DNA from: an uncultured Coriobacteriaceae bacterium
GTDB taxonomy: Bacteria; Actinomycetota; Coriobacteriia; Coriobacteriales; Eggerthellaceae
Length of the DNA stretch: 12,920 nucleotides
NCBI GenBank assembly: GCA_900554945.1
Contig: USJN01000013.1
Coordinates: 1 to 12,920, forward strand
Direction: 5' to 3'
Below the pieces are notes generated by a model. That model worked only from the letters and a program-made list of their open reading frames with translations. It was not told where the DNA came from and made no database searches. A program made the position numbers and the translations under genes. The first letter of the stretch is position 1; each line of letters opens with the position of its first letter. Shown piece after piece: positions 7,234-12,920 of the stretch.

Positions 7234-8767
7234 CGAAAACCTCGGCGGCGACCTGGTCGATGCGCGCGAGCACGTCCTCGCGCGGCAACAGCTCGATCGA
7301 CTCGAACAGCGGCGGGGAGACCATGTTGCCGCATACGGCAACGCGCAGCGGCTGCAGCACGAGCTTGAGCTTCATGTTGAGCGCGTCCTCCTCGCCGAGC
7401 TCGCGGCATGCGGCCTCGAGGCTCGCCGCCTCCCATGCGCGGCTCTCATCGGCCAGGATGGCGCGGCAGGCTGCAAGCGCCTCGTCGGCGCGCGCGCCTT
7501 CCTTCAGAAGCACTTTCTTCACGCTCTTCTCGTCGAGCACCTCGACGCGCGGCCCCCAGAACATGTAGGCCAGCTTGTCGGCAGCGTCGACAAGGCGCGT
7601 CTCGCGCTCGGCAACGAGCGGGTAGAGCTTCTCGTAAAACTCGGGGCGGTTCGCGATGTCCGCCGCAGTCTCGCGGATCTCCTCCTCGGAGATTTCGGCA
7701 TCGGCCGCAACGCCCGCGCGGGCGCGCGCAAGCCAAGGAACGCTCGCGTCGATCCAATCCCCGGCACTCATCCCCTTGATGTACTGGCCGTTCATCCACT
7801 CGAGCTTCGTCTCGTCGAACACGGCGTCCTTCTTGGTGATGCGGTCGAGCGAGAACTCGCTGCACAGCACGTCCCGGCTGATGAGCGTCGTCTCGCCGTC
7901 GAGGGACCAACCCAGAAGGGCCAGGAAGTTCACCATCGCGTCGGGAAGGAAGCCGCGGTCGCGGAACTCTTCCACGCTCGCTGCGCCGTGACGCTTGGAG
8001 AGCTTCTTCCCGTCGGGGCCTAAGATCATCGACAGGTGCGCGAAGGTGGGCACGTCGTAGCCGAGCGCCTCGTAGATGAGAATCTGGCGCGGGGTGTTCG
8101 AGAGGTGGTCGTCACCGCGGATGACGTGCGTGATTCCCATGTTCGCGTCGTCGCATACGACAGCGAAGTTGTAGGTGGGCGTGCCGTCGGTGCGCACGAC
8201 GATCATGTCGTCCATGACGTCGGCGGGGAAGGAGACGTGCCCGTACACGGCGTCGTCGAACTCGATGGGGCCGTGGTCAAGCGGCACCTTCAGGCGCCAA
8301 ACATGCGGTTCACCTGCGTCGATGCGGCGCTGCGCCTCGGCGGGGTCGATGTCGCGGCACGTGCGGTCGTATCCCGCGTAGCCGCCTTCTTCCGCTTCCG
8401 CCTTCGCGCGCTTCTGGTCGAGCAGCTCCTTCGAGCAGAAGCAGGGGTAGACCGCCCCGCGGTCCTTCAGGCGCTCGAGCGCGGTTTTGTAGGTGTCGAA
8501 GCGCTGGGTCTGGAAGTAAGGGCCAGCGTCGCCGCCGACCTCGGGGCCCTCGTCCCAGTCGAGGTTGAGCCACTTCATGGCGTTCAGGATGACCTGGACG
8601 TTCTCTTCGGTCGAACGCTCGGGATCGGTGTCCTCGATGCGCAGGATGAAGGTGCCGCCCATCGCGCGGGCGAATGCCCAGTTATAGATTGCGGTGCGCG
8701 CGCCGCCGACGTGCAGGCGCCCAGTGGGCGAGGGTGCGAAGCGTACGCGTACGGGTTTGTCAGTCAC
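7220..8767 (-). CDS. gltX: Glutamyl-tRNA synthetase
   Basis: GluRS is a cytosolic class I aminoacyl-tRNA synthetase that attaches glutamate to tRNA-Glu and supplies both protein and tetrapyrrole synthesis; in organisms with GatCAB it may also charge tRNA-Gln. The 515-residue product shows the HIGH-type motif as HVGG at 19-22 within FAPSPTGRLHVGGARTAIYN, the LRIEDTDPERS stretch at 42-52, and the KMSKS-type loop KLSKR at 255-259. Candidate zinc residues C109, C111 and C137 are present, but the His seen at the fourth position in E. coli-type enzymes is Asp here (CRD), so zinc binding is uncertain. The start is GTG at 8767 with AGAGGA just upstream. A promoter candidate is at 8809-8837. The iron-sulfur gene begins inside its 3' end. 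Confidence 0.98.
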   Translation of the reverse strand: MTDKPVRVRFAPSPTGRLHVGGARTAIYNWAFARAMGGTFILRIEDTDPERSTEENVQVILNAMKWLNLDWDEGPEVGGDAGPYFQTQRFDTYKTALERLKDRGAVYPCFCSKELLDQKRAKAEAEEGGYAGYDRTCRDIDPAEAQRRIDAGEPHVWRLKVPLDHGPIEFDDAVYGHVSFPADVMDDMIVVRTDGTPTYNFAVVCDDANMGITHVIRGDDHLSNTPRQILIYEALGYDVPTFAHLSMILGPDGKKLSKRHGAASVEEFRDRGFLPDAMVNFLALLGWSLDGETTLISRDVLCSEFSLDRITKKDAVFDETKLEWMNGQYIKGMSAGDWIDASVPWLARARAGVAADAEISEEEIRETAADIANRPEFYEKLYPLVAERETRLVDAADKLAYMFWGPRVEVLDEKSVKKVLLKEGARADEALAACRAILADESRAWEAASLEAACRELGEEDALNMKLKLVLQPLRVAVCGNMVSPPLFESIELLPREDVLARIDQVAAEVFGGNE

Positions 8768-8785
8768 GGATTCCTCTTTCGTCTT

Positions 8786-8813
8786 TTGGAAGTCGTTTCA
8801 ACCTGCATATGAT
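8786..8813 (+). promoter_or_regulatory. Candidate plus-strand promoter overlapping the gltX promoter
   Basis: TTGGAA (8786-8791) is a 4/6 match to the -35 consensus, and TATGAT (8808-8813) a 5/6 match to -10, with a 16-base spacer. It points away from gltX into the 230-base gap, with a start expected near 8820. No plus-strand gene follows, so it would drive either a short RNA or nothing. The pattern is near what chance allows. Confidence 0.3.
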
Positions 8814-8837
8814 ACTCGCTTTCGCGCCTGATGACAG
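8809..8837 (-). promoter_or_regulatory. gltX: Likely sigma-70-type promoter of gltX
   Basis: On the minus strand CTGTCA (8832-8837, 4/6 to -35) and TATCAT (8809-8814, 5/6 to -10) are separated by exactly 17 bases. The start would fall near 8802, giving a leader of about 35 bases before the GTG at 8767. No T-box elements were seen in the upstream gap. Confidence 0.5.
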
Positions 8838-8872
8838 GGATTGCACCGTATTGCGACAATCTACGTCGGGAG

Positions 8873-8890
8873 GGCGGCGAAGGCGGCGAA
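8873..8890 (+). repeat. Two tandem copies of a 9-base unit
   Basis: GGCGGCGAA occurs twice in direct succession (8873-8881 and 8882-8890) in the non-coding gap upstream of gltX. A partial echo, GCGAAGGCG, appears again near 8946-8954. It is most likely a small slippage repeat. Confidence 0.6.
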
Positions 8891-8958
8891 AGCGCGCTCG
8901 CTTTGCGAGGTTGGGCGCAGCGAGAAGCTTGGCGCGGGGCAGGTAGCGAAGGCGCCGC

Positions 8959-8976
8959 GAGGAGGCTCCTCTTTTT
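8959..8976 (+). terminator. Plus-strand intrinsic-terminator-like hairpin
   Basis: GAGGA (8959-8963) pairs with TCCTC (8967-8971) around GGC and is directly followed by TTTTT (8972-8976). The stem is only 5 bp but the T-run is well placed. It faces the 3' end of the minus-strand DUF1461 gene and could stop antisense or short plus-strand transcription from entering that gene. Confidence 0.4.
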
Positions 8977-8997
8977 CTCTCGCAGGTTTGGTGGTTC

Positions 8998-9909
8998 TCA
9001 GGCGCGGCGCAGCGCGAGGCCCGCGATCGCCGAGATGGCGCTTACGGCGATCGTTGTGGCAAGCCAGATGGCGCCCATGCCGACCCAGAAGGGCTCGGGG
9101 TACATGGTGATGAGCAGCGAGTCGGCGCTGAACACCCAGCTTCCCTGCGCGAAGAACAAGCTGTGGAACACGGCGAACAGCCCCTCGAAGTCGATGGCGG
9201 CCCATATTCCCAAGATGGCGAAAGCCGCGATCGTTCCCAAGCCAGCGCAGAGCAAAACCGTCCCGAACGTCCTTCTCCCGCTTGCGCACCCGACGCCCAC
9301 GGCGGTGAGCACGGCCGCGATGAATACGCCTAGCACGACGGGCTCGGCCGTTGCAAGAACGCCGAAGACGTCGTCGAGGTGCTCGATCGCCTCGGGGTCG
9401 AGCACGTAGGTGTCGGACGCCTGCGCGAGCAGCATGTCCACGTTCTCGCTGCTCGGCTGCAGTATGCGCATGCGCGCCAGGTCGCTGGTTTCGTCGGAGG
9501 AGCCCCCAAACGTGTTTGCGAGGCCGAAGAACAGCGAGGTCGAAGTGGCGCTTGCCGCATCGGCACCGCTCACCTCGTCCCGCGCGGCCATCTCGTCCCA
9601 CAGGGCGGTGTCAAGCGAGCCGCGATGCGCACGCCCGTCAGCTTCCGCTTGCGCGTTGATATCGTAAATGGCCTGGTTGAGGGCGAACCTATCGTTCCTG
9701 TCGAAGGTGTAGCGCTTCCCCGCGAGCGCCATGTCGCAAAGCTCCTCGTGCGAAAACGGCGTCGTCGGGTTGGTGGTCCCGGCGTAGGCGTCGGCGAGCG
9801 AAGCCGTTGCGTCATCGGGGACGGCGACAGCGACGAACCCGGCGGCAACGAAGCTTACCGCAAGGCAGATTGCGCACACTACCGACACGATGCGGTTTCC
9901 CAAGCCCAT
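8998..9909 (-). CDS. DUF1461 (TIGR01906-type) integral membrane protein
   Basis: This 303-residue membrane protein belongs to a family of unknown function found in Firmicutes and Actinobacteria. Hydrophobic segments lie at about 8-30, 190-208, 214-238 and 273-298. A large polar region at 31-188 between the first two is presumably extracytoplasmic. Family-like motifs are HLDDVFGVL at 177-185, FHSLFFAQGSWVF at 248-260, and the SLLITMYPEPFW stretch ending at 275. The start at 9909 is preceded by AGGAAGG with 7-base spacing, which overlaps the stop of the upstream ligase gene; only 12 bases separate the two genes, so they are probably cotranslated. The pairing suggests the ligase acts on, or with, something at the membrane, but this is inference. 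I assign no reaction. Confidence 0.85.
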   Translation of the reverse strand: MGLGNRIVSVVCAICLAVSFVAAGFVAVAVPDDATASLADAYAGTTNPTTPFSHEELCDMALAGKRYTFDRNDRFALNQAIYDINAQAEADGRAHRGSLDTALWDEMAARDEVSGADAASATSTSLFFGLANTFGGSSDETSDLARMRILQPSSENVDMLLAQASDTYVLDPEAIEHLDDVFGVLATAEPVVLGVFIAAVLTAVGVGCASGRRTFGTVLLCAGLGTIAAFAILGIWAAIDFEGLFAVFHSLFFAQGSWVFSADSLLITMYPEPFWVGMGAIWLATTIAVSAISAIAGLALRRA

Positions 9910-9921
9910 GCCGCCGCCTTC

Positions 9922-11289
9922 CTATTCGTCGACCCAGATGGTTGCCGCGGTGATGCCGCGCATGGGCTTCGAGATGGTAGGCAGGGGCCCCAGGCGGCTG
10001 AACACGCCCTGGAAGCGCCCGTTGTAGCAGTAGAGCCCCTCCAGATTGTTGTACATGGCGCCCGTGCGGTCGACTTCCTCGTCGGAGAGGTTCTCGATGT
10101 CGTGGTCGGGCTCTAAGATGTGCGTCTTGTACGGCGTGATGTAGCGCTGCACGAGGAACGGCGCGCCTGCGGCACCGTTGGCGAACCGGTCGATGATCTC
10201 GTCCCACTTCTCCTGCGTTTGGAAACACCCGGCGTACACGTCGGCGGCGCCGTAGGCGTCGGTCGGTTTCACGATCCAGGCGTCCTTGTTCGCGCGCACC
10301 TCGTCAAGGTCGATCTCGCTCGAGTCGAGGTAGCGCGTCTTGGGAACGGTGCGCGCGATGAACGCGTTCTCCTCGTCGGTGAGAAATGCCTGCGTCTTCG
10401 GGTGGAAAAGCGCCTCGCAGATTTGCTTGTCGTGCACGATGTGTCCGGCGAAGCTGCCGATGAGCGCCACTTTCTGCGCGCGCACGGCCTCGATGAGCGC
10501 CTGCGAGTCGTCCCAGAACTCGAGCACATCGTTGGTGACGCAGCGGCGCCAGATGGCGTGCACGGGGTGGCCCTGCGCATCGTGCAGCACCTCGCCGTCG
10601 AAGGTGAGGTCGCGCACATCGCACACGCAGCACGGGTAGCCGTGTTCCTCGAATTTCTTCGCGAACAGGTGAAACTCGTCCACGACGCCGTTTTGCAGGT
10701 AATCGCAGATGGCGAAGCGGGGATGTTCGACGCGTCCTTCGTAGGTATGGTAGATGCCGATGAAGTCCTCCACCCAGGCGTCGAAGAGCTCGCAAGGCTC
10801 GACTTTGTGGCGGCGCGCGAACTCCTGGAAGGTCTTCGCTTTCGCGAGCGAGTTGGTGATCTCGCGGTTCTCGTTCATGCCCGAGGATCCGTCGCCGTTG
10901 AACTCGCAGAAGGCGACCTCCTCGGTCTCCTCGTTCAGGAAGATGTCGAAGCGCGCGAAGGGGAGCACGGCGTCATAGCCGCGCGGCACCAAGATGAGCT
11001 CGGCTAAGCGCGGGTCGTAGTCGAAGATGGTGCGGTAGTCGGGGTCTTCGAGGTAGTGCTCGATCACCTTGCCCAGAATGCGGTGCGTCGTCTCGACTGT
11101 GGTGCGCATGATCTCGCGCGTGCGGCGATCGTAGAGGCGCGGCACGAAGGATGTGGAAATCACCTGATGATGGACGATGGCGGTGGAATTCTTCATGTAA
11201 TCGTAGGCGGCGCGGCGGCTTTCGATGTCGCCACCCAAGCTCTCCATGATGTCGAAATACTCTTGCGTATAGGCGTTGTTGCTCAGCAT
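9922..11289 (-). CDS. ATP-grasp-type ligase, glutathionylspermidine-synthase-like
   Basis: This 455-residue cytosolic protein looks like a member of the glutathionylspermidine synthase-like/permuted ATP-grasp group, which join a carboxylate to an amine using ATP. Visible support: AFCEFNGDGSSGMNENR at 126-142 (acidic and Asn residues where metal and carboxylate are bound), WIVKPTDAYGAADVYAG at 338-354 with likely nucleotide-binding K341 and a glycine-containing loop, FLVQRYI at 378-384 as a hinge-like strand, and GLYCYNGRFQGVFSRLG at 418-434. It also has a Cys-rich patch (C220, C221, C223). The start at 11289 is chosen for AAGGAG immediately upstream; the frame continues to 11337 without family support. 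DUF1461 follows after 12 bases, and metK diverges upstream. The substrate is unknown and a glutathione substrate should not be assumed. The family assignment is moderate; the existence of the gene is nearly certain. Confidence 0.8.
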   Translation of the reverse strand: MLSNNAYTQEYFDIMESLGGDIESRRAAYDYMKNSTAIVHHQVISTSFVPRLYDRRTREIMRTTVETTHRILGKVIEHYLEDPDYRTIFDYDPRLAELILVPRGYDAVLPFARFDIFLNEETEEVAFCEFNGDGSSGMNENREITNSLAKAKTFQEFARRHKVEPCELFDAWVEDFIGIYHTYEGRVEHPRFAICDYLQNGVVDEFHLFAKKFEEHGYPCCVCDVRDLTFDGEVLHDAQGHPVHAIWRRCVTNDVLEFWDDSQALIEAVRAQKVALIGSFAGHIVHDKQICEALFHPKTQAFLTDEENAFIARTVPKTRYLDSSEIDLDEVRANKDAWIVKPTDAYGAADVYAGCFQTQEKWDEIIDRFANGAAGAPFLVQRYITPYKTHILEPDHDIENLSDEEVDRTGAMYNNLEGLYCYNGRFQGVFSRLGPLPTISKPMRGITAATIWVDE

Positions 11290-11327
11290 GCCCGCTCCTT
11301 CCGAGGGGGTGTCGGTCTGTCGTGATG

Positions 11328-11336
11328 AGTGTAGCA
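11328..11336 (-). promoter_or_regulatory. Possible extended -10 promoter of the ligase operon
   Basis: On the minus strand the sequence reads TGCTACACT, a TGn extension followed by a 4/6 match to TATAAT. Transcription would begin near 11321, about 32 bases before the ATG. No good -35 box was found at the matching distance. Confidence 0.3.
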
Positions 11337-11459
11337 TTGCAAGGCCCCGTCGAGGCGGCGGGATGCCGATGGAATGCTGATGGGGCTGCGGCCGTCATGA
11401 GCGCGGCGCATTGGGAAGGGTGGCGGGGAGAAACTCCGCGAAACGACTGCGGTTGGGAA

Positions 11460-11487
11460 TTGTTTCTTTTTTGTTCTCAATTAGAAT
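11460..11487 (+). promoter_or_regulatory. metK: Candidate metK promoter
   Basis: TTGTTT (11460-11465, 3/6 to -35) and TAGAAT (11482-11487, 5/6 to -10) are 16 bases apart, in the only AT-rich stretch of the intergenic region. Transcription would start near 11494, giving a leader of about 160 bases that contains the whole riboswitch. Confidence 0.4.
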
Positions 11488-11530
11488 AGACGGCGGTGTG
11501 GTAAAGTACCGCATGCATAAACGAGGGTGC

Positions 11531-11555
11531 ACGGATTGCGCCCGCGAATATCCGT
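11531..11555 (+). other. Leader hairpin just upstream of the riboswitch
   Basis: ACGGAT (11531-11536) is exactly complementary to ATCCGT (11550-11555), giving a 6-bp stem with a 13-base GC-rich loop. Its 3' arm contains TCC (11551-11553), which could otherwise extend P1 of the riboswitch by pairing with GGA of the metK Shine-Dalgarno. A regulatory role is inferred from this overlap only. Confidence 0.4.
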
Positions 11556-11642
11556 TTATCAAGAGTCGGGGGAGAGAGTTGGCTCTGTGATCCCGACACC
11601 AACCTGGCGATGTGCCAAGGTGGTCCGGCCGACAACGATGAA
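11555..11642 (+). promoter_or_regulatory. SAM-I-clan (S-box) riboswitch upstream of metK
   Basis: The leader carries the S-box core: TTATCAAGAG (11556-11565), GGGGGAGAGA, the TTGGCTCT loop region, TGATCCCGAC, ACCAACC, then AAGGTGGTCC and GATGAA. Helices that can be drawn: P1 TTTATC (11555-11560) with GATGAA (11637-11642); P2 GTCGGG (11565-11570) with CCCGAC (11592-11597); P2b AGAG-TTGG-CTCT (11575-11586); P3 ACCTGGC (11602-11608) with GCC-A-AGGT (11614-11621). TTGG in the loop may pair with CCGG (11625-11628), equivalent to the known pseudoknot but with two G-U pairs. A full P4 hairpin is not evident, so this may be the compact SAM-I/IV variant. There is no poly-U terminator between aptamer and gene. 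S-box RNAs bind S-adenosylmethionine, the product of metK, so this is expected to be feedback control. Confidence 0.88.
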
Positions 11643-11647
11643 GGAGG
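11641..11647 (+). promoter_or_regulatory. metK: metK Shine-Dalgarno overlapping riboswitch P1
   Basis: AAGGAGG ends six bases before the ATG at 11654 and is a near-perfect ribosome-binding site. Its first two bases belong to the 3' strand of riboswitch P1, and its GGA could pair with TCC (11551-11553) if P1 extends past a one-base bulge. SAM binding would therefore be expected to hide it. Confidence 0.85.
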
Positions 11648-11653
11648 AGCTTC

Positions 11654-12919
11654 ATGGCCGAAGAGCAGCATTCTACGTATCTATTCACGTCCGAATCAGT
11701 GACGGAGGGTCACCCGGACAAGATCTGCGACCAGATCTCCGACGCGATCCTCGACGCGATCCTCGAGAAGGAAACCGAGCTTCAGAAGCAGGGCTACATT
11801 TCCCCGTCGGGCCAGCCCGCCGACGTGTCGAAGGTGCGCTGCGCCTGCGAGACCATGACCACGACGGGCATGGTCGTCGTGGCGGGCGAGATCCGCACGC
11901 AGGCCTATGTTGACGTGCCGACGATCGTGCGCAACGTTATCTGCGAGATCGGTTACGATCGCGCGAAGTACGGCTTCGATGGCACGACCTGCGGCGTTCT
12001 GAACGCTATCCACGAGCAGTCGCCCGACATCGCGCAGGGCGTCGACGAGTCGTTCGAGGCGCAGCACGGCGAGGCAGAAGATGTCTACGAGACGGTGGGC
12101 GCAGGTGACCAGGGCATGATGTTCGGCTATGCCTGCAAGGAAACGAAGACCCTCATGCCGATGCCGATTTACCTGGCGCAGCGCATGAGCGAGCGTTTGG
12201 CGAAGGTGCGCAAGGACGGCACGCTGCCCTACCTGCGCCCCGATGGCAAGACGCAGGTTTCGGTGCGCTACGTCGACGGCGCTCCCGTGAATGTGGAGAA
12301 AGTTGTCGTGTCCACGCAGCATGCCGAGGACATCGACAACGCCACGCTGCGTCGCGACGTGACCGAGCAGGTCATCAAGCCTGTGCTCGCTGACGAGGGG
12401 GTCGAGCTCGCCGAGGGTGCCGAGATCCATATCAACCCGACCGGGCGCTTTGTCATCGGCGGACCTATGGGCGACTGCGGCCTCACCGGGCGCAAGATCA
12501 TCGTCGACACCTACGGCGGCATGGGCCGTCACGGTGGCGGCGCGTTCTCGGGCAAGGACTGCACGAAGGTCGACCGTTCCGCTGCGTATGCTGCACGTTG
12601 GGTTGCGAAGAACGTGGTGGCCGCTGACCTGGCCGATCGCTGCGAGATCCAGGTCGCCTATGCTATCGGCGTCGCGAAGCCGGTCTCTATCATGGTCGAG
12701 ACGTTCGGCACGGCGCACGTTCCCGAGGCCGACATCGAGCGTGCGGTGAACGAGGTCTTCGACCTGCGCCCGGGCGCGATCATCGACAGCCTCGATTTGC
12801 GTCGCCCCATCTATCGCAAGACGGCTGCCTATGGCCACTTCGGCCGCGAGCTTCCCGAGTTCACCTGGGAGCGCACCGACAAGGCCGACGAGCTGCGTAA
12901 GGCCTGCGGCCTGGCGTAA
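11654..12919 (+). CDS. metK: S-adenosylmethionine synthetase
   Basis: MetK makes S-adenosylmethionine from methionine and ATP, releasing phosphate and diphosphate, in the cytosol as a tetramer or dimer of dimers. The 421-residue sequence has all three domains: [20 protein letters not shown] at 13-32 with GHPDK at 19-23, the [12 protein letters not shown] signature at 149-160, [21 protein letters not shown] at 269-289 and the phosphate-binding GGGAFSGKD at 294-302, followed by the [11 protein letters not shown] stretch. It is longer than typical bacterial enzymes (about 380-400). The excess is largely an insertion at about 42-60 ([18 protein letters not shown]), between the first helix and the [18 protein letters not shown] strand. 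The start is fixed by AAGGAGG at 11641-11647. The stop is one base from the window edge. It is expected to be feedback-controlled by the SAM riboswitch in its own leader. Confidence 0.98.
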   Translation: MAEEQHSTYLFTSESVTEGHPDKICDQISDAILDAILEKETELQKQGYISPSGQPADVSKVRCACETMTTTGMVVVAGEIRTQAYVDVPTIVRNVICEIGYDRAKYGFDGTTCGVLNAIHEQSPDIAQGVDESFEAQHGEAEDVYETVGAGDQGMMFGYACKETKTLMPMPIYLAQRMSERLAKVRKDGTLPYLRPDGKTQVSVRYVDGAPVNVEKVVVSTQHAEDIDNATLRRDVTEQVIKPVLADEGVELAEGAEIHINPTGRFVIGGPMGDCGLTGRKIIVDTYGGMGRHGGGAFSGKDCTKVDRSAAYAARWVAKNVVAADLADRCEIQVAYAIGVAKPVSIMVETFGTAHVPEADIERAVNEVFDLRPGAIIDSLDLRRPIYRKTAAYGHFGRELPEFTWERTDKADELRKACGLA

Positions 12920-12920
12920 G

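Larger units (their letters stand above)
8820..8976 (+). ncRNA. Speculative short plus-strand RNA in the gltX/DUF1461 gap
   Basis: The 230-base gap 8768-8997 has no convincing protein gene. On the plus strand it holds a promoter candidate (8786-8813), a hairpin CTCGC-TTT-GCGAG (8897-8909), and a terminator-like hairpin with five T's (8959-8976). Together these would give an RNA of about 157 bases. It does not resemble SRP RNA or another stable RNA that I recognise. The call rests only on the order of these weak signals. Confidence 0.18.
11290..11653. other. Divergent intergenic region between the ligase gene and metK
   Basis: These 364 bases hold no convincing protein gene. The left end has the ligase ribosome site and a possible extended -10 on the minus strand. 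The middle (11340-11455) is GC-rich, with only a weak hairpin (GGAG-AAA-CTCC, 11427-11437). At 11460-11490 the DNA turns AT-rich, where a metK promoter is expected. Two small inverted repeats follow: GCGGT/ACCGC at 11493-11512, which contains GGTA-AAG-TACC, and ACGGAT/ATCCGT at 11531-11555. The SAM riboswitch and metK ribosome site complete the region. Confidence 0.8.

Noticed and set aside
7234..7341. Longer N-terminus for the iron-sulfur protein (start at 7341)
   Set aside because: The extra 36 residues are Arg/Ser-rich and lie within the gltX coding region; the GTG at 7233 has a well-placed GAGG.
6728..8023. 431-codon plus-strand frame opposite gltX and the iron-sulfur gene
   Set aside because: Spans two well-supported minus-strand genes and has no recognisable domain.
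8873..8890. CRISPR-like or iteron repeat
   Set aside because: Only two adjacent 9-base copies with no spacers and no regular spacing.
8768..8997. T-box riboswitch upstream of gltX
   Set aside because: No T-box consensus (AGGGTGG-like) sequence, specifier stem or terminator was found on the minus strand.
11527..11913. Leader peptide or small gene starting with GTG at 11527
   Set aside because: It runs through the riboswitch and then out of frame into metK, has no ribosome site, and its bases are explained by the conserved RNA.
11696..12838. 380-codon open frame on the minus strand opposite metK
   Set aside because: Same codon-bias artefact: Arg/His/Asp-rich, no ribosome site, fully inside metK.

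Overview
The window is GC-rich bacterial chromosome with tightly packed genes, frequent GTG starts and strong GC bias at third codon positions. The gene content and protein style (Mfd, GluRS, a DUF1461 membrane protein, cysteine-rich ferredoxin-like proteins, a SAM riboswitch in front of metK) fit a high-GC Gram-positive anaerobe. My best guess is the class Coriobacteriia, family Eggerthellaceae. That placement is inferred from general resemblance and was not searched.

Layout. Positions 2-5589 (+) look like one operon: mfd, whose 5' end lies outside the window, a ten-TM EamA/DMT transporter overlapping it by 17 bases, and a cytosolic M19 dipeptidase starting 1 base after the transporter stop. 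A strong intergenic hairpin (5593-5631) separates this operon from a convergent minus-strand block. In transcription order that block is an ATP-grasp-type ligase (11289-9922), a DUF1461 membrane protein (9909-8998), a 230-base gap with its own promoter, gltX (8767-7220), a four-motif iron-sulfur protein (7233-6091) and a PaaI-type thioesterase (6071-5670). At the right end metK (11654-12919, +) diverges from the ligase gene and has a SAM-I-clan riboswitch in its leader.

How it works together. Most of the window is housekeeping: transcription-coupled repair, tRNA charging and S-adenosylmethionine synthesis. The less understood parts are the ligase/DUF1461 pair, the iron-sulfur protein cotranscribed with gltX, and the regulatory DNA. 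In the metK riboswitch the 3' strand of helix P1 runs directly into the Shine-Dalgarno sequence, which suggests direct SAM-dependent blocking of translation. The gltX upstream gap has overlapping -10 boxes on opposite strands and a plus-strand terminator-like hairpin, so a short unannotated RNA is possible. I found no tRNA, rRNA, CRISPR array, insertion sequence or phage gene, and no clear new multi-gene system. The findings below are modest and testable.
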